NCBI RefSeq assembly: GCF_022113815.1
Contig: NZ_SGOM01000011.1
Span: 44,421 to 108,420 of the forward strand
Direction of reading: 5' to 3'
DNA from: Vibrio cincinnatiensis
Lineage (GTDB): Bacteria; Pseudomonadota; Gammaproteobacteria; Enterobacterales; Vibrionaceae
Length of the DNA stretch: 64,000 bases
The translations under genes and the position numbers were made by a program. The notes below the pieces were generated by a model. The model saw nothing but the letters and a program-made list of their open reading frames with translations, was not told the DNA's origin and did not search any database. Within the stretch, counting starts at the first letter, position 1. Every line of letters begins with the position of its first letter. This document shows positions 33,318 through 42,535 of this stretch, piece after piece.

Positions 33318-33374
33318 CATTCCTTTCCTATAAATAGGCCTTTTCTTACATCAATGCATAAATCAACATCGATA

Positions 33375-34031
33375 TTAAGCAAAACCATTTTGTTGTAAGA
33401 ATTCCATCGTTAAGCGAGATTGAGGAGCCACTTCATGGCTATCTCCTCGAAGTAATCGTTCCAGATAACGAGCCAAGACATCAATTTCTAGATTCACTTT
33501 ATGACCGAGTTTCAATGCCTCGATCGTGGTTTCTTGTGAAGTATGAGGGACAATGGTTAACTTAAACGCCCCTTTACGTAAGGCATTAACGGTTAAACTG
33601 ATACCATCCACCGTAATTGAACCTTTTTCTGCGACATATTTATTCAGCGCAGAAGGTAAACTGACCCAAAGTTCTATCGCTCGTCCTACTCGGTGTAGTT
33701 CCAGTATTTCACCGACACCATCTACATGCCCAGATACGATATGCCCGCCAAACCGGGTGGTTGGCAACATGGCTTTTTCTAAATTGACCTTATCACCCAC
33801 TTGATAATCAGCAAATGCCGATTTATTGAGAGTTTCCAGAGAAAGATCCGCGCTATAACTGTGTGATGTCATCGCAACTACCGTCAAACAAACGCCATTC
33901 GTTGCAATACTGTCTCCAAGCTTGACATCATCCATTGCTAATTTTCCAGTATTGACGGTGATAGAAATATCTTCGCCTTGCTGAGTCATCGCGGTTAACG
34001 TCCCCACCGCTTCAATAATTCCAGTAAACAT
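33375..34031 (-). CDS. ribE: Riboflavin synthase alpha chain
   Basis: Dismutates two lumazines to riboflavin and a pyrimidine. ATG 34031 begins the canonical MFTGIIEAVGTL and gives 218 residues; the longer frame overlaps ribD. Two similar barrel repeats are seen: NGVCLTVVAM...SLETLNKSAFADYQVGDKVNLEKAML and ITVDGISLTVNAL...IVPHTSQETTIEALKLGHKVNLEIDVLARYLERLL, with GGHIVSGHVDGVG. Eleven bases after ribD and before ribBX in the same operon. Confidence 0.97.
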   Translation of the reverse strand: MFTGIIEAVGTLTAMTQQGEDISITVNTGKLAMDDVKLGDSIATNGVCLTVVAMTSHSYSADLSLETLNKSAFADYQVGDKVNLEKAMLPTTRFGGHIVSGHVDGVGEILELHRVGRAIELWVSLPSALNKYVAEKGSITVDGISLTVNALRKGAFKLTIVPHTSQETTIEALKLGHKVNLEIDVLARYLERLLRGDSHEVAPQSRLTMEFLQQNGFA

Positions 34032-34042
34032 AATGTCGTATC

Positions 34043-35143
34043 TTATTGTTTTAAGGTTGCAGTTATACGAAGGTCTGGACCAATCATTCGACAATCTGTG
34101 ATGTCCAAATCCAACACTTGTGCCATTTCCGTTAAGCCTAATGCGCCAAACAGTCCTCGTCCATCACTGCCCATAATCTTAGGGGCTAAATAGATAATTA
34201 ACTCATCCACAAGCTTTTCTTCTAGAAGCGCTTTGGCTAGGGTTGACCCAGCTTCCACCCAGAGATGGTTGATATTTTCTTGCTGTGCTAACGTTGCCAA
34301 GGTTTGGCGAAGATCTAATCGACCTTGTGGATCCAACGCGACACACACCTCCGCTTGCTGATGAGCTACACGCAACACGGGGGCTTCGGTTTGATACAGG
34401 CGTAAAGATGAGTGCAGTTGATGCTGGCGGTCTAAAATCACACGTACGGGTTGGCGAAGTTCGTGCTGGGAATAGTCTGACTGTATATAAGCGGGTAATT
34501 CTGACCAGCGAACAGCTAAAGAGGCATTATCGTTCACCACAGTTTGGCTGGTCGATAAAATGGCACCAGCCTGAGCACGGTAAGCTTGAACATCTTGCCG
34601 CGCTTGAGGTGAGGTTATCCATTGGCTATGACCATTGGCAAGGGCTGTTTGTCCATCAAGGCTAGCCGCTAATTTTAGTTGAACAAAAGGCATCCCCGTT
34701 TTCATTCGTTTAATGAACCCTAGGTTTAAGGCATTAGCATCACTTTCAAGCAACCCTACAGCAACGTCAATACCCGCCTCCCGTAACATAGCGATGCCAC
34801 GACCAGAAACTTGTGGATTCGGATCTTGCATTGCACAAATGACTTTACTCACTCCCGCATCAATTAATCCTTTGGCACAAGGTGGAGTCCTTCCGTAATG
34901 AGAACAAGGTTCTAGCGTGACATAAGCCGTTGCCCCTTGCGCAAGTTCTCCCGCCATTCGTAGCGCATGCACTTCCGCATGTGGTTGCCCCGCTCGATAG
35001 TGAAACCCTTCGCCCACGATTTTGTCATGTTGTGTTATCACACAACCAACATTGGGATTAGGCGACGTTGTGAAGCGGCCACGCTCAGCCAGTTTTAGTG
35101 CATGGGCCATCATTTGGTAATCAAAACGAGTAAAGCTGGACAT
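34043..35143 (-). CDS. ribD: Bifunctional diaminohydroxyphosphoribosylaminopyrimidine deaminase/reductase
   Basis: Carries out deamination and NADPH reduction of the early riboflavin pyrimidine intermediate. The start used is ATG 35143, 366 residues, against 367 in E. coli; the open frame extends to a TTG overlapping nrdR. The N-terminal deaminase has PHAEVHALRMAG and VTLEPCSHYGRTPPCAKGLI (zinc His and Cys). The C-terminal reductase contains VQLKLAASLDGQTALANGHSQWITS, LRQPVRVILD and HLWVEAGSTLAKALLEEKLVDELIIY. The nrdR-ribD order is conserved in gamma-proteobacteria. Confidence 0.96.
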   Translation of the reverse strand: MSSFTRFDYQMMAHALKLAERGRFTTSPNPNVGCVITQHDKIVGEGFHYRAGQPHAEVHALRMAGELAQGATAYVTLEPCSHYGRTPPCAKGLIDAGVSKVICAMQDPNPQVSGRGIAMLREAGIDVAVGLLESDANALNLGFIKRMKTGMPFVQLKLAASLDGQTALANGHSQWITSPQARQDVQAYRAQAGAILSTSQTVVNDNASLAVRWSELPAYIQSDYSQHELRQPVRVILDRQHQLHSSLRLYQTEAPVLRVAHQQAEVCVALDPQGRLDLRQTLATLAQQENINHLWVEAGSTLAKALLEEKLVDELIIYLAPKIMGSDGRGLFGALGLTEMAQVLDLDITDCRMIGPDLRITATLKQ

Positions 35144-35157
35144 ATTATGACTCAAGT

Positions 35158-35607
35158 TCAATTTTCCAGTTTGGCAATCTCTTCACCAAACTCTCGGATA
35201 TCTTCAAAACTACGATAAACGGAAGCAAAACGGATGTAAGCAACTTTATCTAACTCTTTAAGTTGTTCCATCACTAAATTGCCAATCAGTTGGCTGGGAA
35301 CTTCACGTTCCCCAGTGGCACGCAATTTGGATTTAATATTGCTGATCGCCAACTCTATCGCATCGGCACTTACCGGACGTTTTTCTAACGCACGCTGCAT
35401 ACCGCCCACCATTTTTTCTTCATCGAACGGCTCTCGATTACCATTGGATTTAATCACTCTAGGCATCACGAGTTCAGCTGTTTCAAAGGTTGTAAAACGC
35501 TCACTACACGCCAAACATTGCCGACGACGGCGCACTTGATGACCATCAGCGACCAAGCGAGAGTCGATCACTTTCGTGTCGTTTTCAGAACAAAAAGGAC
35601 AATGCAT
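35158..35607 (-). CDS. nrdR: Transcriptional repressor NrdR
   Basis: Represses ribonucleotide reductase genes when dATP/ATP is bound. 149 residues: a zinc ribbon with two CxxC pairs (MHCPFC and RRRRQCLAC, then SERFTTFE) and an ATP-cone domain from residue 49 ([28 protein letters not shown]). C-terminal [19 protein letters not shown] is the family end. First gene of the rib operon here. Confidence 0.97.
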   Translation of the reverse strand: MHCPFCSENDTKVIDSRLVADGHQVRRRRQCLACSERFTTFETAELVMPRVIKSNGNREPFDEEKMVGGMQRALEKRPVSADAIELAISNIKSKLRATGEREVPSQLIGNLVMEQLKELDKVAYIRFASVYRSFEDIREFGEEIAKLEN

Positions 35608-35656
35608 ATTACCTCCATAACAAGGTACTCAGTGTACCGAAATGCGGATATGAACA

Positions 35657-35686
35657 AAAGAAAAAGGGGCTTATTTGCCCCTTTTC
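35657..35686 (-). terminator. Terminator after proA
   Basis: On the minus strand a 9-bp stem AAAAGGGGC/GCCCCTTTT with a 6-base loop ends in five Ts and then C. It lies 40 bp after the proA stop and 54 bp before nrdR. Confidence 0.87.
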
Positions 35687-35725
35687 TCAATCTGTTAACC
35701 CTGACGCCGCGTCACATTACTTGGT

Positions 35726-36976
35726 TTACGGCCGTGATAGATAATTCGCTTTACCAACCCATTTGTAACTGGTCAGTTCTTCTAATCCCATTGGGCCGCG
35801 TGCATGCAGTTTTTGAGTCGATACCGCCACTTCAGCCCCTAAGCCAAATTGGGCTCCATCAGTAAAGCGCGTTGATGCATTGACATAAACGGCGGCTGAA
35901 CCTGCCGAGTTGATGAATAATTCTGCATTAAAGAGGTCATTAGTCATAATGGCATCAGAGTGACTGGCATTATGCGTACGCATATGCTCAATCGCTTCAT
36001 GCACATCTTTGACCACTTTCACCCCTAAAGTATAACTTAACCATTCGGTATCAAAGTCACCCGGCTCTGCTGAGCGAATATCGTGCGCTTCGCCCATCAA
36101 GACTTTGGCCTGATTTTCTGCTACAAAAGTGACCTTATCATTGAGTTTCACCACCAGTTTTTTGAGTAACGGCTGCGCAATCGCCTCATGAACTAATAAA
36201 GTATCCAAGGAGTTACACGCAGAAGGTCGTTGTAGTTTGGCATTTTCAATCACATCAACGGATTTATCGAGATCGGCACTTTCATCAACAAAAATGTGGC
36301 TGATCCCAAAACCACCGATGATAACCGGAATCGTACTGTTTTCTTTGCACATCTTATGTAAACCAGCACCACCACGAGGAATAATCATATCCACATAGTC
36401 ATCCAATTTGAGTAACTGAGAAACCCACTCACGAGACGGGTTTTCAATGTACTGGATGGCAGCAATAGGTAACTGTGTTTTGGCTAATGCCGACTGGATA
36501 ACTTTGACCAATTCCATATTAGAAAAAAAGGTCTCTTTTCCGCCGCGTAAAATAGCGGCATTACCCGTTTTTAAACATAAAGCAGCAATATCAATGGTGA
36601 CATTAGGACGGGCTTCATAAATCACACCAACCACGCCAAGAGGGACGCGACGACGAGCAAGAGACATCCCATTTTCTAGCACTTTACTGTCAATTTCACT
36701 ACCCACAGGATCATGCAAACTGATCACATTACGCACATCACTGGCAATAGCGTCTAAGCGAGATTTATTCAGGAGTAGGCGATCCAGTAATGCGTCACTC
36801 AACCCCGCCTCTTTACCCAATGCTATGTCTTTTGCATTTGCGGCTAAAATAATGGCGGCATTGGCTTCAAGTTCATCCGCAATCATGGCTAATGCACGGT
36901 TTTTCTGTGAGGTTGATGCAGTTGCGAGTTGAAAAGAGGCCGCTTTTGCCGCTTGACCCATTTGGATTAAATCCAC
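35726..36976 (-). CDS. proA: Glutamate-5-semialdehyde dehydrogenase (gamma-glutamyl phosphate reductase)
   Basis: Reduces gamma-glutamyl phosphate with NADPH, second step of proline synthesis. 416 residues with [38 protein letters not shown] and the catalytic cysteine in [16 protein letters not shown]. The C-terminal [28 protein letters not shown] is family-typical. Start codon GTG 36976 with GGAG about eight bases upstream. 11 bp after proB. Confidence 0.97.
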   Translation of the reverse strand: MDLIQMGQAAKAASFQLATASTSQKNRALAMIADELEANAAIILAANAKDIALGKEAGLSDALLDRLLLNKSRLDAIASDVRNVISLHDPVGSEIDSKVLENGMSLARRRVPLGVVGVIYEARPNVTIDIAALCLKTGNAAILRGGKETFFSNMELVKVIQSALAKTQLPIAAIQYIENPSREWVSQLLKLDDYVDMIIPRGGAGLHKMCKENSTIPVIIGGFGISHIFVDESADLDKSVDVIENAKLQRPSACNSLDTLLVHEAIAQPLLKKLVVKLNDKVTFVAENQAKVLMGEAHDIRSAEPGDFDTEWLSYTLGVKVVKDVHEAIEHMRTHNASHSDAIMTNDLFNAELFINSAGSAAVYVNASTRFTDGAQFGLGAEVAVSTQKLHARGPMGLEELTSYKWVGKANYLSRP

Positions 36977-36987
36977 GCTATTTCTCC

Positions 36988-38121
36988 CTATTCTTGAATA
37001 ACGACCATATTATCACGATGAATGACTTCTGCTCCGTAATCATAACCGAGAATTTCAATGATCATCTTACTGTGTTTACCCGCAATTCTCGCTAGATCAC
37101 GACTTGAATAAGCACTGATACCTCGGGCGATTAAATGATGATGTTGATCTTTTACCCGAATCACTTCCCCACGAGCAAATTTTCCCTCAACTTGCACCAC
37201 GCCTTTGGCGAGTAGGCTACTGCCTTTCTCTAGTAATGCCTTAGCTGCGCCTAAATCGATAATAATATCTCCTGAAGCAGCGGGGCCGGCTAATATCCAC
37301 CGTTTACGGTTTTCCAAAGCCTCTTCTAATGCTAAGAATCGTGTGCCTTGTGGCTGATCGCTTAGCGAATCAAAAATCACATTCTGAGCTCGGCCAGCAG
37401 CAATGATGACTTCAATTCCCGCTCGACGAGCGATATCAGCGGCTTGCAGTTTGGTCGCCATGCCACCAGTACCGAGTGTGGTGCCACTTCCGCCTGCAAT
37501 TTTCCGCAGCGTATCATCAATGGTTTTTACTTCTTTGATCAATTCAGCATTTGGATCTTTACGAGGGTCTGCAGTAAACAAACCTTTTTGGTCGGTCAAC
37601 AGTAACAATTTATCCGCGCCGCACAAAATGCCAACCAAAGCCGAGAGGTTATCATTATCACCCACTTTAATTTCATTGGTGGCCACCGCATCATTTTCAT
37701 TGACGATAGGAATAATATCGTTATCAACTAATGCATTGATGGTGTCACGAGCATTCAGAAAACGCTCTCGATCTTCTAAATCTGCTCGGGTCAGTAGCAT
37801 TTGCCCTATTTTTATTCCATACAGAGCAAATAGAGATTCCCATGCTTGAATCAACTGACTTTGACCTACCGCCGCCAAGAGCTGCTTGCTGGAAATGGCA
37901 TGGGGCAACGCTGGATAACCCAGATGCTCTCGCCCCGCAGCAATTGCACCCGATGAAACAATCACTACTTTGTGCCCTTGTTTTTTAAGTTCAGCGCATT
38001 GGCGAACTAACTCCACCATATGTGCTCGGTCAAGCGCCAAAGTACCACCGGTTAAAACACTGGTTCCTAACTTTACCACAACCGTCTGTGGCGTAATTTG
38101 GCATGGTTGATTCGTTGTCAT
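36988..38121 (-). CDS. proB: Glutamate 5-kinase
   Basis: Phosphorylates glutamate to gamma-glutamyl phosphate; feedback inhibited by proline in the family. ATG 38121 ([21 protein letters not shown], 377 residues) is used because AGAAG is well placed upstream; a longer frame runs upstream. Amino-acid-kinase domain: [69 protein letters not shown]-terminal PUA domain (about residues 285-365, [19 protein letters not shown]) is present. Confidence 0.97.
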   Translation of the reverse strand: MTTNQPCQITPQTVVVKLGTSVLTGGTLALDRAHMVELVRQCAELKKQGHKVVIVSSGAIAAGREHLGYPALPHAISSKQLLAAVGQSQLIQAWESLFALYGIKIGQMLLTRADLEDRERFLNARDTINALVDNDIIPIVNENDAVATNEIKVGDNDNLSALVGILCGADKLLLLTDQKGLFTADPRKDPNAELIKEVKTIDDTLRKIAGGSGTTLGTGGMATKLQAADIARRAGIEVIIAAGRAQNVIFDSLSDQPQGTRFLALEEALENRKRWILAGPAASGDIIIDLGAAKALLEKGSSLLAKGVVQVEGKFARGEVIRVKDQHHHLIARGISAYSSRDLARIAGKHSKMIIEILGYDYGAEVIHRDNMVVIQE

Positions 38122-38187
38122 GATTTCTTCTGCAATGAAAAACATTAAGAGGTGATGTTTTAGCAATCAAGCGCAGGTTGTACAAGA

Positions 38188-38216
38188 GGAAAAAGAGGCG
38201 AATTCGCCTCTTTTTT
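38188..38216 (-). terminator. Terminator after crl
   Basis: A perfect 26-base palindrome with self-complementary arms (AAAAAGAGGCGAA/TTCGCCTCTTTTT), 27 bp after crl on the minus strand. The T-run exists on both strands, so it can act in both directions. Confidence 0.85.
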
Positions 38217-38243
38217 GACTCTTTCACCTATCTTGGTATGAAT

Positions 38244-38633
38244 CTAGGCAAATTCGGCAGATTGTTGATGCAAAGCAAGGGCTAATAAGAAACGTTCTTG
38301 TAACGTTTGGGCGAGTTTTTGGTGGAATTCTTGTTGAGTTCTCACCACCTCACCCATTGCTTGCTCTGGAGGAGAAGACACTTCCCAGTGACCAGCTACA
38401 TTATATCGACCAATATGGTAGTTGGCTTCAAAGCCATCATCGGTTTCGGTTAATTCCATCCACCAGCCCCAAAACTCGCGTTTTTCTGGGGATTTTTTAT
38501 CATTGATGCAAACCGCCAAACAGTCAAACAGGTATTCCCCTTCTTGACATTGTCCTTCACGTAAATAAGGACCGATCGCTTTCAACACTGACAACAAACG
38601 ATGATGGGTTGGGGTTTTCGCCAATTCTGACAT
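38244..38633 (-). CDS. crl: Sigma factor-binding protein Crl
   Basis: Stationary-phase adaptor that helps sigma-S bind core RNA polymerase. 129 residues, close to E. coli (133). Family-typical segments: MSELAKTPTHHRLLSVLKAIGPYLREGQ, YLFDCLAVCINDKKSPEKREFWGWWMELT and ANYHIGRYNVAGHWEVSSPPE (Crl FWGWWMEL and P..ER.. landmarks). Near proB and frsA, as in enterobacteria. Confidence 0.95.
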   Translation of the reverse strand: MSELAKTPTHHRLLSVLKAIGPYLREGQCQEGEYLFDCLAVCINDKKSPEKREFWGWWMELTETDDGFEANYHIGRYNVAGHWEVSSPPEQAMGEVVRTQQEFHQKLAQTLQERFLLALALHQQSAEFA

Positions 38634-38726
38634 TTTGTCTCTCCATAGTTAGAATGCCTATTCATTATAATAATCATACGCTTAAAAAACGTACGGCACT
38701 CACTCTTAACTAATTAAAGCTAAAAG

Positions 38727-39974
38727 TCATCCACAGAGTTGCTCTTCTAGCCATTTTATTGCTAAATCGAGGGATTGCTCATATCCTCGCGTAATACTTT
38801 CACTTTTTACTAGCTTGGATTGCCCACCTTGACTAAATGTTGCTATCAAGTGGTTATCACTAGGAGGAGAAACAGGATCGCCTTCCATCGATAATGCTAA
38901 AATTGGGACTTTAATACGTCGGGTGCCCAGTATTCCTTGTACTTTCAGCGACCATGCCATTAATTGGGTCGATAAGCTGTTAATGTCTACCGCACTTTTC
39001 CCCAGTCTCGAAGCTAATACATCCAAATACATTTTTGACATTAACTTCATTTTTGTTTGAGAAACAAGTACATCATGCACTGGCGCACCGATCGAAACAC
39101 ATGCCTTAATTTTATCTTGCTCTAAAAATGACAAACGGACCATCGCATTTCCTCCAAATCGGAAACCCACCAGCCCGACTCGATGATGATCAACCCAAGG
39201 GAGTGAGGCTAATTGGTTCAATACGGCTTGGTGTAGACATGAGGAATCTTGTGTCAGTGACCAATGTGCACTGTAGCCCAGTGAAGGCATATCAATGGTT
39301 AACATGGCAATATTACGTTTAGCTAAATAGTCTCGAAAGAGTCGCCACATATCGGTTTGTAAACTATCTAACCCAGCGCTCACCATCACCACCGGTTGCG
39401 GTTCATCCGTGTTTGATAGATGAAGATGGCCAACGATTTTTTTACCTTGGTAATCAAATTCTAACTGTTTGATGATGTATTTAGTCCGTTCAGCCGCTTG
39501 CTTGTAAGCTTCATTTGCTAATACTCGAGCTTGTATTGCCAAGGTGTCATTTTTTATATGAGGATAACCGGCAATACCATAACAAAGAGCAGCACTGAAC
39601 ATCCGTTCAGCCGCTTCATCACCGGATAATGCTTCCCCCTGCTTATGATAACGAGCCCCTAAACGGATCCATTCATAAGTCCAGTTACCACTATGATAGC
39701 CAATCACCGTATCGAGCCATTTATCATGCGTTCTTGAATGTTGCGAAGAGGCGATATGCGCTAGAACTTCTTCTTGATCAATAGGATCCACACCAAGCCA
39801 AGCCCACTGTAAGCGGCGTAGATTTCGATACCAAGCAAAGGGATCTTTTTCCATTTTTTGTTCAAGAAATGCATGACTGCTCGGCATGTATTGTGTCAAG
39901 GAGGACGTTTCTTTGGCTTGTTTATGTTTTTGGAATAGCGTCTCAGAAAGGTTGATACTACTTGATTCAGACAT
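38727..39974 (-). CDS. frsA: Alpha/beta hydrolase FrsA (YafA)
   Basis: A 415-residue alpha/beta-hydrolase family protein. ATG 39974 (MSESSSINLSETLFQKHKQAKETSSL) is used. Seen: SSHAFLEQKMEKDPFAWYRNLRRLQWAWLGVDP, VVMVSAGLDSLQTDMWR, and VGLVGFRFGGNAMVRLSFL, which sits where the nucleophile elbow would be but has Arg (GFRFGG) in place of the usual Ser (GxSxG). The name comes from an E. coli report of binding to unphosphorylated IIA-Glc and affecting fermentation versus respiration; a pyruvate decarboxylase role proposed for a Vibrio protein has been disputed. Role unsettled. It lies between gpt and crl. Confidence 0.92.
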   Translation of the reverse strand: MSESSSINLSETLFQKHKQAKETSSLTQYMPSSHAFLEQKMEKDPFAWYRNLRRLQWAWLGVDPIDQEEVLAHIASSQHSRTHDKWLDTVIGYHSGNWTYEWIRLGARYHKQGEALSGDEAAERMFSAALCYGIAGYPHIKNDTLAIQARVLANEAYKQAAERTKYIIKQLEFDYQGKKIVGHLHLSNTDEPQPVVMVSAGLDSLQTDMWRLFRDYLAKRNIAMLTIDMPSLGYSAHWSLTQDSSCLHQAVLNQLASLPWVDHHRVGLVGFRFGGNAMVRLSFLEQDKIKACVSIGAPVHDVLVSQTKMKLMSKMYLDVLASRLGKSAVDINSLSTQLMAWSLKVQGILGTRRIKVPILALSMEGDPVSPPSDNHLIATFSQGGQSKLVKSESITRGYEQSLDLAIKWLEEQLCG

Positions 39975-40083
39975 AATACATCTCATTGGTAGGGTATTAG
40001 CTTTTATAGTAATCAAAAAAATGGCCCTTTGCAGGACCATTTTCTCATTCTTTATGAAAAGTAGTGACGATTAAAAAGTTCTA

Positions 40084-40548
40084 TTACTTTTGCTTACGAT
40101 TTACTGGCTCAACATAAGAGAGAACCATATCCCAAGGTTGCTCAATCCAAGTATCTTGCTCGATATCAACAATATATTCATCGACTAAATCTTTACCCGC
40201 CGGTTTTGCACACACCGTGACGAATTTCGCTTTAGGGTACATTTGACGAATCTGACGAGCGGTATCACCACTGTCCACCAAATCATCAACAATGAGGAAC
40301 CCTTCGCCATCATGTTCTGGGGCTTTTAAGATACTCATGTCGCGTTGGTGATCATGATCGTAACTGGAGATACATACTGTATCGACATAACGAATTCCTA
40401 ATTCACGGGCTAAAATTGCAGCCGGAACTAGACCACCTCGGCTTACACCTAGGATACCTTTCCATTGTTCTGCAGGCATTTGGCGTTGTGCAAGTTCACG
40501 ACAAAATTTCTGCATATTGTCCCAAGTGATAACGAATTTTTTACTCAT
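40084..40548 (-). CDS. gpt: Xanthine-guanine phosphoribosyltransferase
   Basis: Salvages guanine and xanthine to their nucleotides with PRPP. 154 residues (E. coli Gpt 152) with the type I PRPP-binding motif [15 protein letters not shown] and [17 protein letters not shown] at the N-terminus. It is next to a purine permease, giving an uptake-and-salvage pair, though each may have its own promoter since 36 bp separate them. Confidence 0.97.
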   Translation of the reverse strand: MSKKFVITWDNMQKFCRELAQRQMPAEQWKGILGVSRGGLVPAAILARELGIRYVDTVCISSYDHDHQRDMSILKAPEHDGEGFLIVDDLVDSGDTARQIRQMYPKAKFVTVCAKPAGKDLVDEYIVDIEQDTWIEQPWDMVLSYVEPVNRKQK

Positions 40549-40584
40549 TGTAATTAAACCTAATTGTTTGGAAATTGGGTATGT

Positions 40585-41877
40585 TTACGCCTCAAGGATA
40601 AACTTAATAATAAAGACAGCGGCCATCACCCATACACTGAGTGAAACATGACGCCCCTTACCACTAAGTAGTTTGATCAGAGCGTAAGAGATAAAGCCAA
40701 GCGCAATGCCTTCTGCAATAGAGAACGTCAGCGGCATCAATAAACAAGTAACCACTGTAGGAGCGGCTTCTGTCAGATCTCGCCAATCAATGCTCACTAA
40801 ACCAGAAAGCATTAAGATGGCGACATAAAACAGCGCACCTGCTGTTGCATAAGCCGGAATCATTCCCGCTAATGGCGAAAAGAATAATGCAAGAAGAAAT
40901 AAAATGCCAACCACAACCGCTGTCAACCCAGTGCGCCCACCCGCAGCAACACCGGAAACACTTTCAACAAAAGACGTGGTATTTGATGTACCCAGTAAAG
41001 CCCCAACGGAAGTCGCTGTAGAGTCAGCGAGTAATGCACGATTTAAGCGAGGAATTTTGCCATCTTTACCAATAAAGCCAGCTTTGCTTGCCACTCCAAC
41101 TAACGTGCCCGCTGTATCAAACAAATCAACAAACAAGAAAGCAAAGACAACGGAGATCATTCCCACTTCAAAAATGGCTGAAAAATCCAATTGCATAAAC
41201 GTCGGTGCCAAACTCGGTGGCGTAGACATAATTCCGCCCCATGTCACATCACCAAAAATAAGCCCAACTGCAGTCACGACTAAAATGGCGATCATCACCG
41301 CGCCTTGAACACCGCGATGCACTAAAGCGATGGTTAAAAAGAAGCCCAGTGCTCCTAATACCGCGGGTAATGAAGTAATCGCCCCCATAGAGACTAACGT
41401 TGCTGGATTATCCACAACAATGCCGGCATTTTTTAAAGCAATAAACGCCAGAAAGAGACCAATCCCCGCAGAAATCCCCGTTCGTAATGACATTGGAATC
41501 GAGTTAATGATCCACTCACGGATCTTAAACAAACTTAATAAGACAAACAGGATCCCCGAACAGAATACAGCCGCCAGTGCGACTTGCCAGGTATAACCCA
41601 TGCCCAATACCACCACATAGGTGAAGAAGGCATTCAACCCCATACCCGGAGCCTGTGCAATAGGGTAATTGGCAACAAACCCCATGATAAAACAGCCAAT
41701 CGCGGCCGCTAAACACGTTGCGACAAATACCGCTCCACGATCCATCCCTGCATCTGAAAGAATCGCCGGGTTGACAAAAATAATGTAGGCCATTGTCAGG
41801 AAGGTCGTTACCCCTGCAATGATCTCAGTGCGCACATTCGTGCCATGTTCACTGAGTTTAAATAGTCTTTCCAGCAT
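40585..41877 (-). CDS. NCS2 family purine permease (AzgA/GhxP-like)
   Basis: Inner membrane purine importer of the NCS2 family, 430 residues with about twelve membrane segments. Family patterns: RTEIIAGVTTFLTMAYIIFVNPAILSDAGMD, APGMGLNAFFTYVVVLGMGYTWQVALAAVF, FLFVDLFDTAGTLVGVASKAGF, and GTSNTTSFVESVSGVAAGGRTGLTAVVVG. This is the hypoxanthine/guanine/adenine (not xanthine or uracil) subfamily. Gpt next to it suggests guanine or hypoxanthine uptake. A PurR-like box stands upstream. Exact substrate cannot be read from sequence. Confidence 0.93.
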   Translation of the reverse strand: MLERLFKLSEHGTNVRTEIIAGVTTFLTMAYIIFVNPAILSDAGMDRGAVFVATCLAAAIGCFIMGFVANYPIAQAPGMGLNAFFTYVVVLGMGYTWQVALAAVFCSGILFVLLSLFKIREWIINSIPMSLRTGISAGIGLFLAFIALKNAGIVVDNPATLVSMGAITSLPAVLGALGFFLTIALVHRGVQGAVMIAILVVTAVGLIFGDVTWGGIMSTPPSLAPTFMQLDFSAIFEVGMISVVFAFLFVDLFDTAGTLVGVASKAGFIGKDGKIPRLNRALLADSTATSVGALLGTSNTTSFVESVSGVAAGGRTGLTAVVVGILFLLALFFSPLAGMIPAYATAGALFYVAILMLSGLVSIDWRDLTEAAPTVVTCLLMPLTFSIAEGIALGFISYALIKLLSGKGRHVSLSVWVMAAVFIIKFILEA

Positions 41878-41899
41878 GTTCGAGTCCTAATAACGTAAA

Positions 41900-41937
41900 A
41901 AGTAAACGGTTGCGTAATCGATTGGTCGCCGATTATA
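41900..41937 (-). promoter_or_regulatory. Candidate PurR operator and promoter for the purine permease
   Basis: Positions 41900-41915 (AAGTAAACGGTTGCGT) match the E. coli PurR consensus at 13 of 16 positions. On the minus strand a perfect -10 hexamer TATAAT (41937-41932) lies just upstream, with a weak TGGAAT -35 (41960-41955) 17 bp away. The box would thus cover the early transcribed region, 22 bp before the start codon. Binding is inferred. Confidence 0.6.
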
Positions 41938-42005
41938 AAGTTATCAACCGATAAATTCCACACGGAATTGGAGGTAACAGGAAGGAATTCGCCCACTTTT
42001 AGGAT

Positions 42006-42034
42006 AAAAAAACGCCACCTAACAGTAGGTGGCG
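42006..42034 (-). terminator. Orphan minus-strand terminator
   Basis: On the minus strand a perfect 9-bp stem CGCCACCTA/TAGGTGGCG with a 4-base loop is followed by seven Ts. No minus-strand gene is annotated upstream of it (next is pepD, plus strand), and the permease promoter lies beyond it, so it should end an unrecognised transcript or act as an insulator. Confidence 0.85.
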
Positions 42035-42350
42035 GTGAATTATACTAATCAAACGTGATTAAAAATAAATTCCAATATAGGGGTGAACAAAACCGTTCAA
42101 GATGCAAGCTTAAGTTCAGTAACCAAAGCTTGAGGGGTATGTAAAGTTGCCAGTAAATACAGTGTTATTTTTCCAGAACATTACAGACGATAAACCTTTA
42201 TTCATAACTATCACCATTAAAATCAAACATTGTTTATTGATTTCTCGGTTCCTTGGAGGCGATAAATCGGACTCATCCTTTGAGCATTTTCTCTTCACTT
42301 GTGAAGTTGGTTATAAATATACCACCAAGAAATTTTATTACAACAATATT
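42035..42350. other. Non-coding stretch upstream of the permease terminator
   Basis: AT-rich DNA without a credible gene. It contains a 7-bp inverted repeat CAAGCTT/AAGCTTG (about 42105-42132) and TGAAC/GTTCA arms with a 6-base spacer near 42085-42100. On the minus strand a very short frame (29 codons, MNKGLSSVMFWKN) can be read but has no known relative. If the terminator at 42.0 kb ends a small RNA, its body lies here. Confidence 0.35.
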
Positions 42351-42366
42351 GGTGATGAAAATCACA
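42351..42366 (+). promoter_or_regulatory. Candidate CRP site upstream of pepD
   Basis: GGTGA-N6-TCACA matches the CRP consensus TGTGA-N6-TCACA at 9 of 10 half-site positions. It lies about 290 bp before the pepD start. Occupancy unknown. Confidence 0.45.
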
Positions 42367-42380
42367 CAAAAAGGCAAAAA

Positions 42381-42392
42381 TGATCTTGATCA
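42381..42392 (+). promoter_or_regulatory. Candidate FNR/CRP-family site upstream of pepD
   Basis: TGATCTTGATCA has the FNR core TGAT-N4-ATCA and also the central part of the CRP consensus. Its centre is 28 bp from the CRP-like site at 42.36 kb. Confidence 0.4.
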
Positions 42393-42535
42393 TATTTATT
42401 TGGTAATTAAATTACAAAACAATCAGTACTTTTAAAAGATACCTGTGCTTTACTTCGCCTTTCCCTTACTGAAAAGTGAAATAAATAGCACAATCAAAAA
42501 CAGAATTGATCCACAAAGGCGCTACTCCCACTTAG

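Noticed and set aside
32070..33374. FMN riboswitch in front of ribBX
   Set aside because: The gene is inside the nrdR-rib operon and no RFN-like element is visible in the 57-bp gap before it.
35143..35161. Upstream TTG start for ribD
   Set aside because: It overlaps nrdR and has no ribosome site; ATG 35143 gives the usual RibD length.
42116..42298. 60-codon minus-strand frame in the same gap
   Set aside because: No known family, no clear ribosome site and atypical composition; kept only as a note in the noncoding stretch.
41878..42350. Possible purine riboswitch for the permease
   Set aside because: The conserved purine aptamer core, such as TTTCTAC, was not found on the minus strand; PurR control fits better.
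42147..42383. 78-codon open frame on the plus strand in the permease/pepD gap
   Set aside because: Lacks a ribosome-binding site and any recognisable sequence, and is low-complexity AT-rich; treated as chance.
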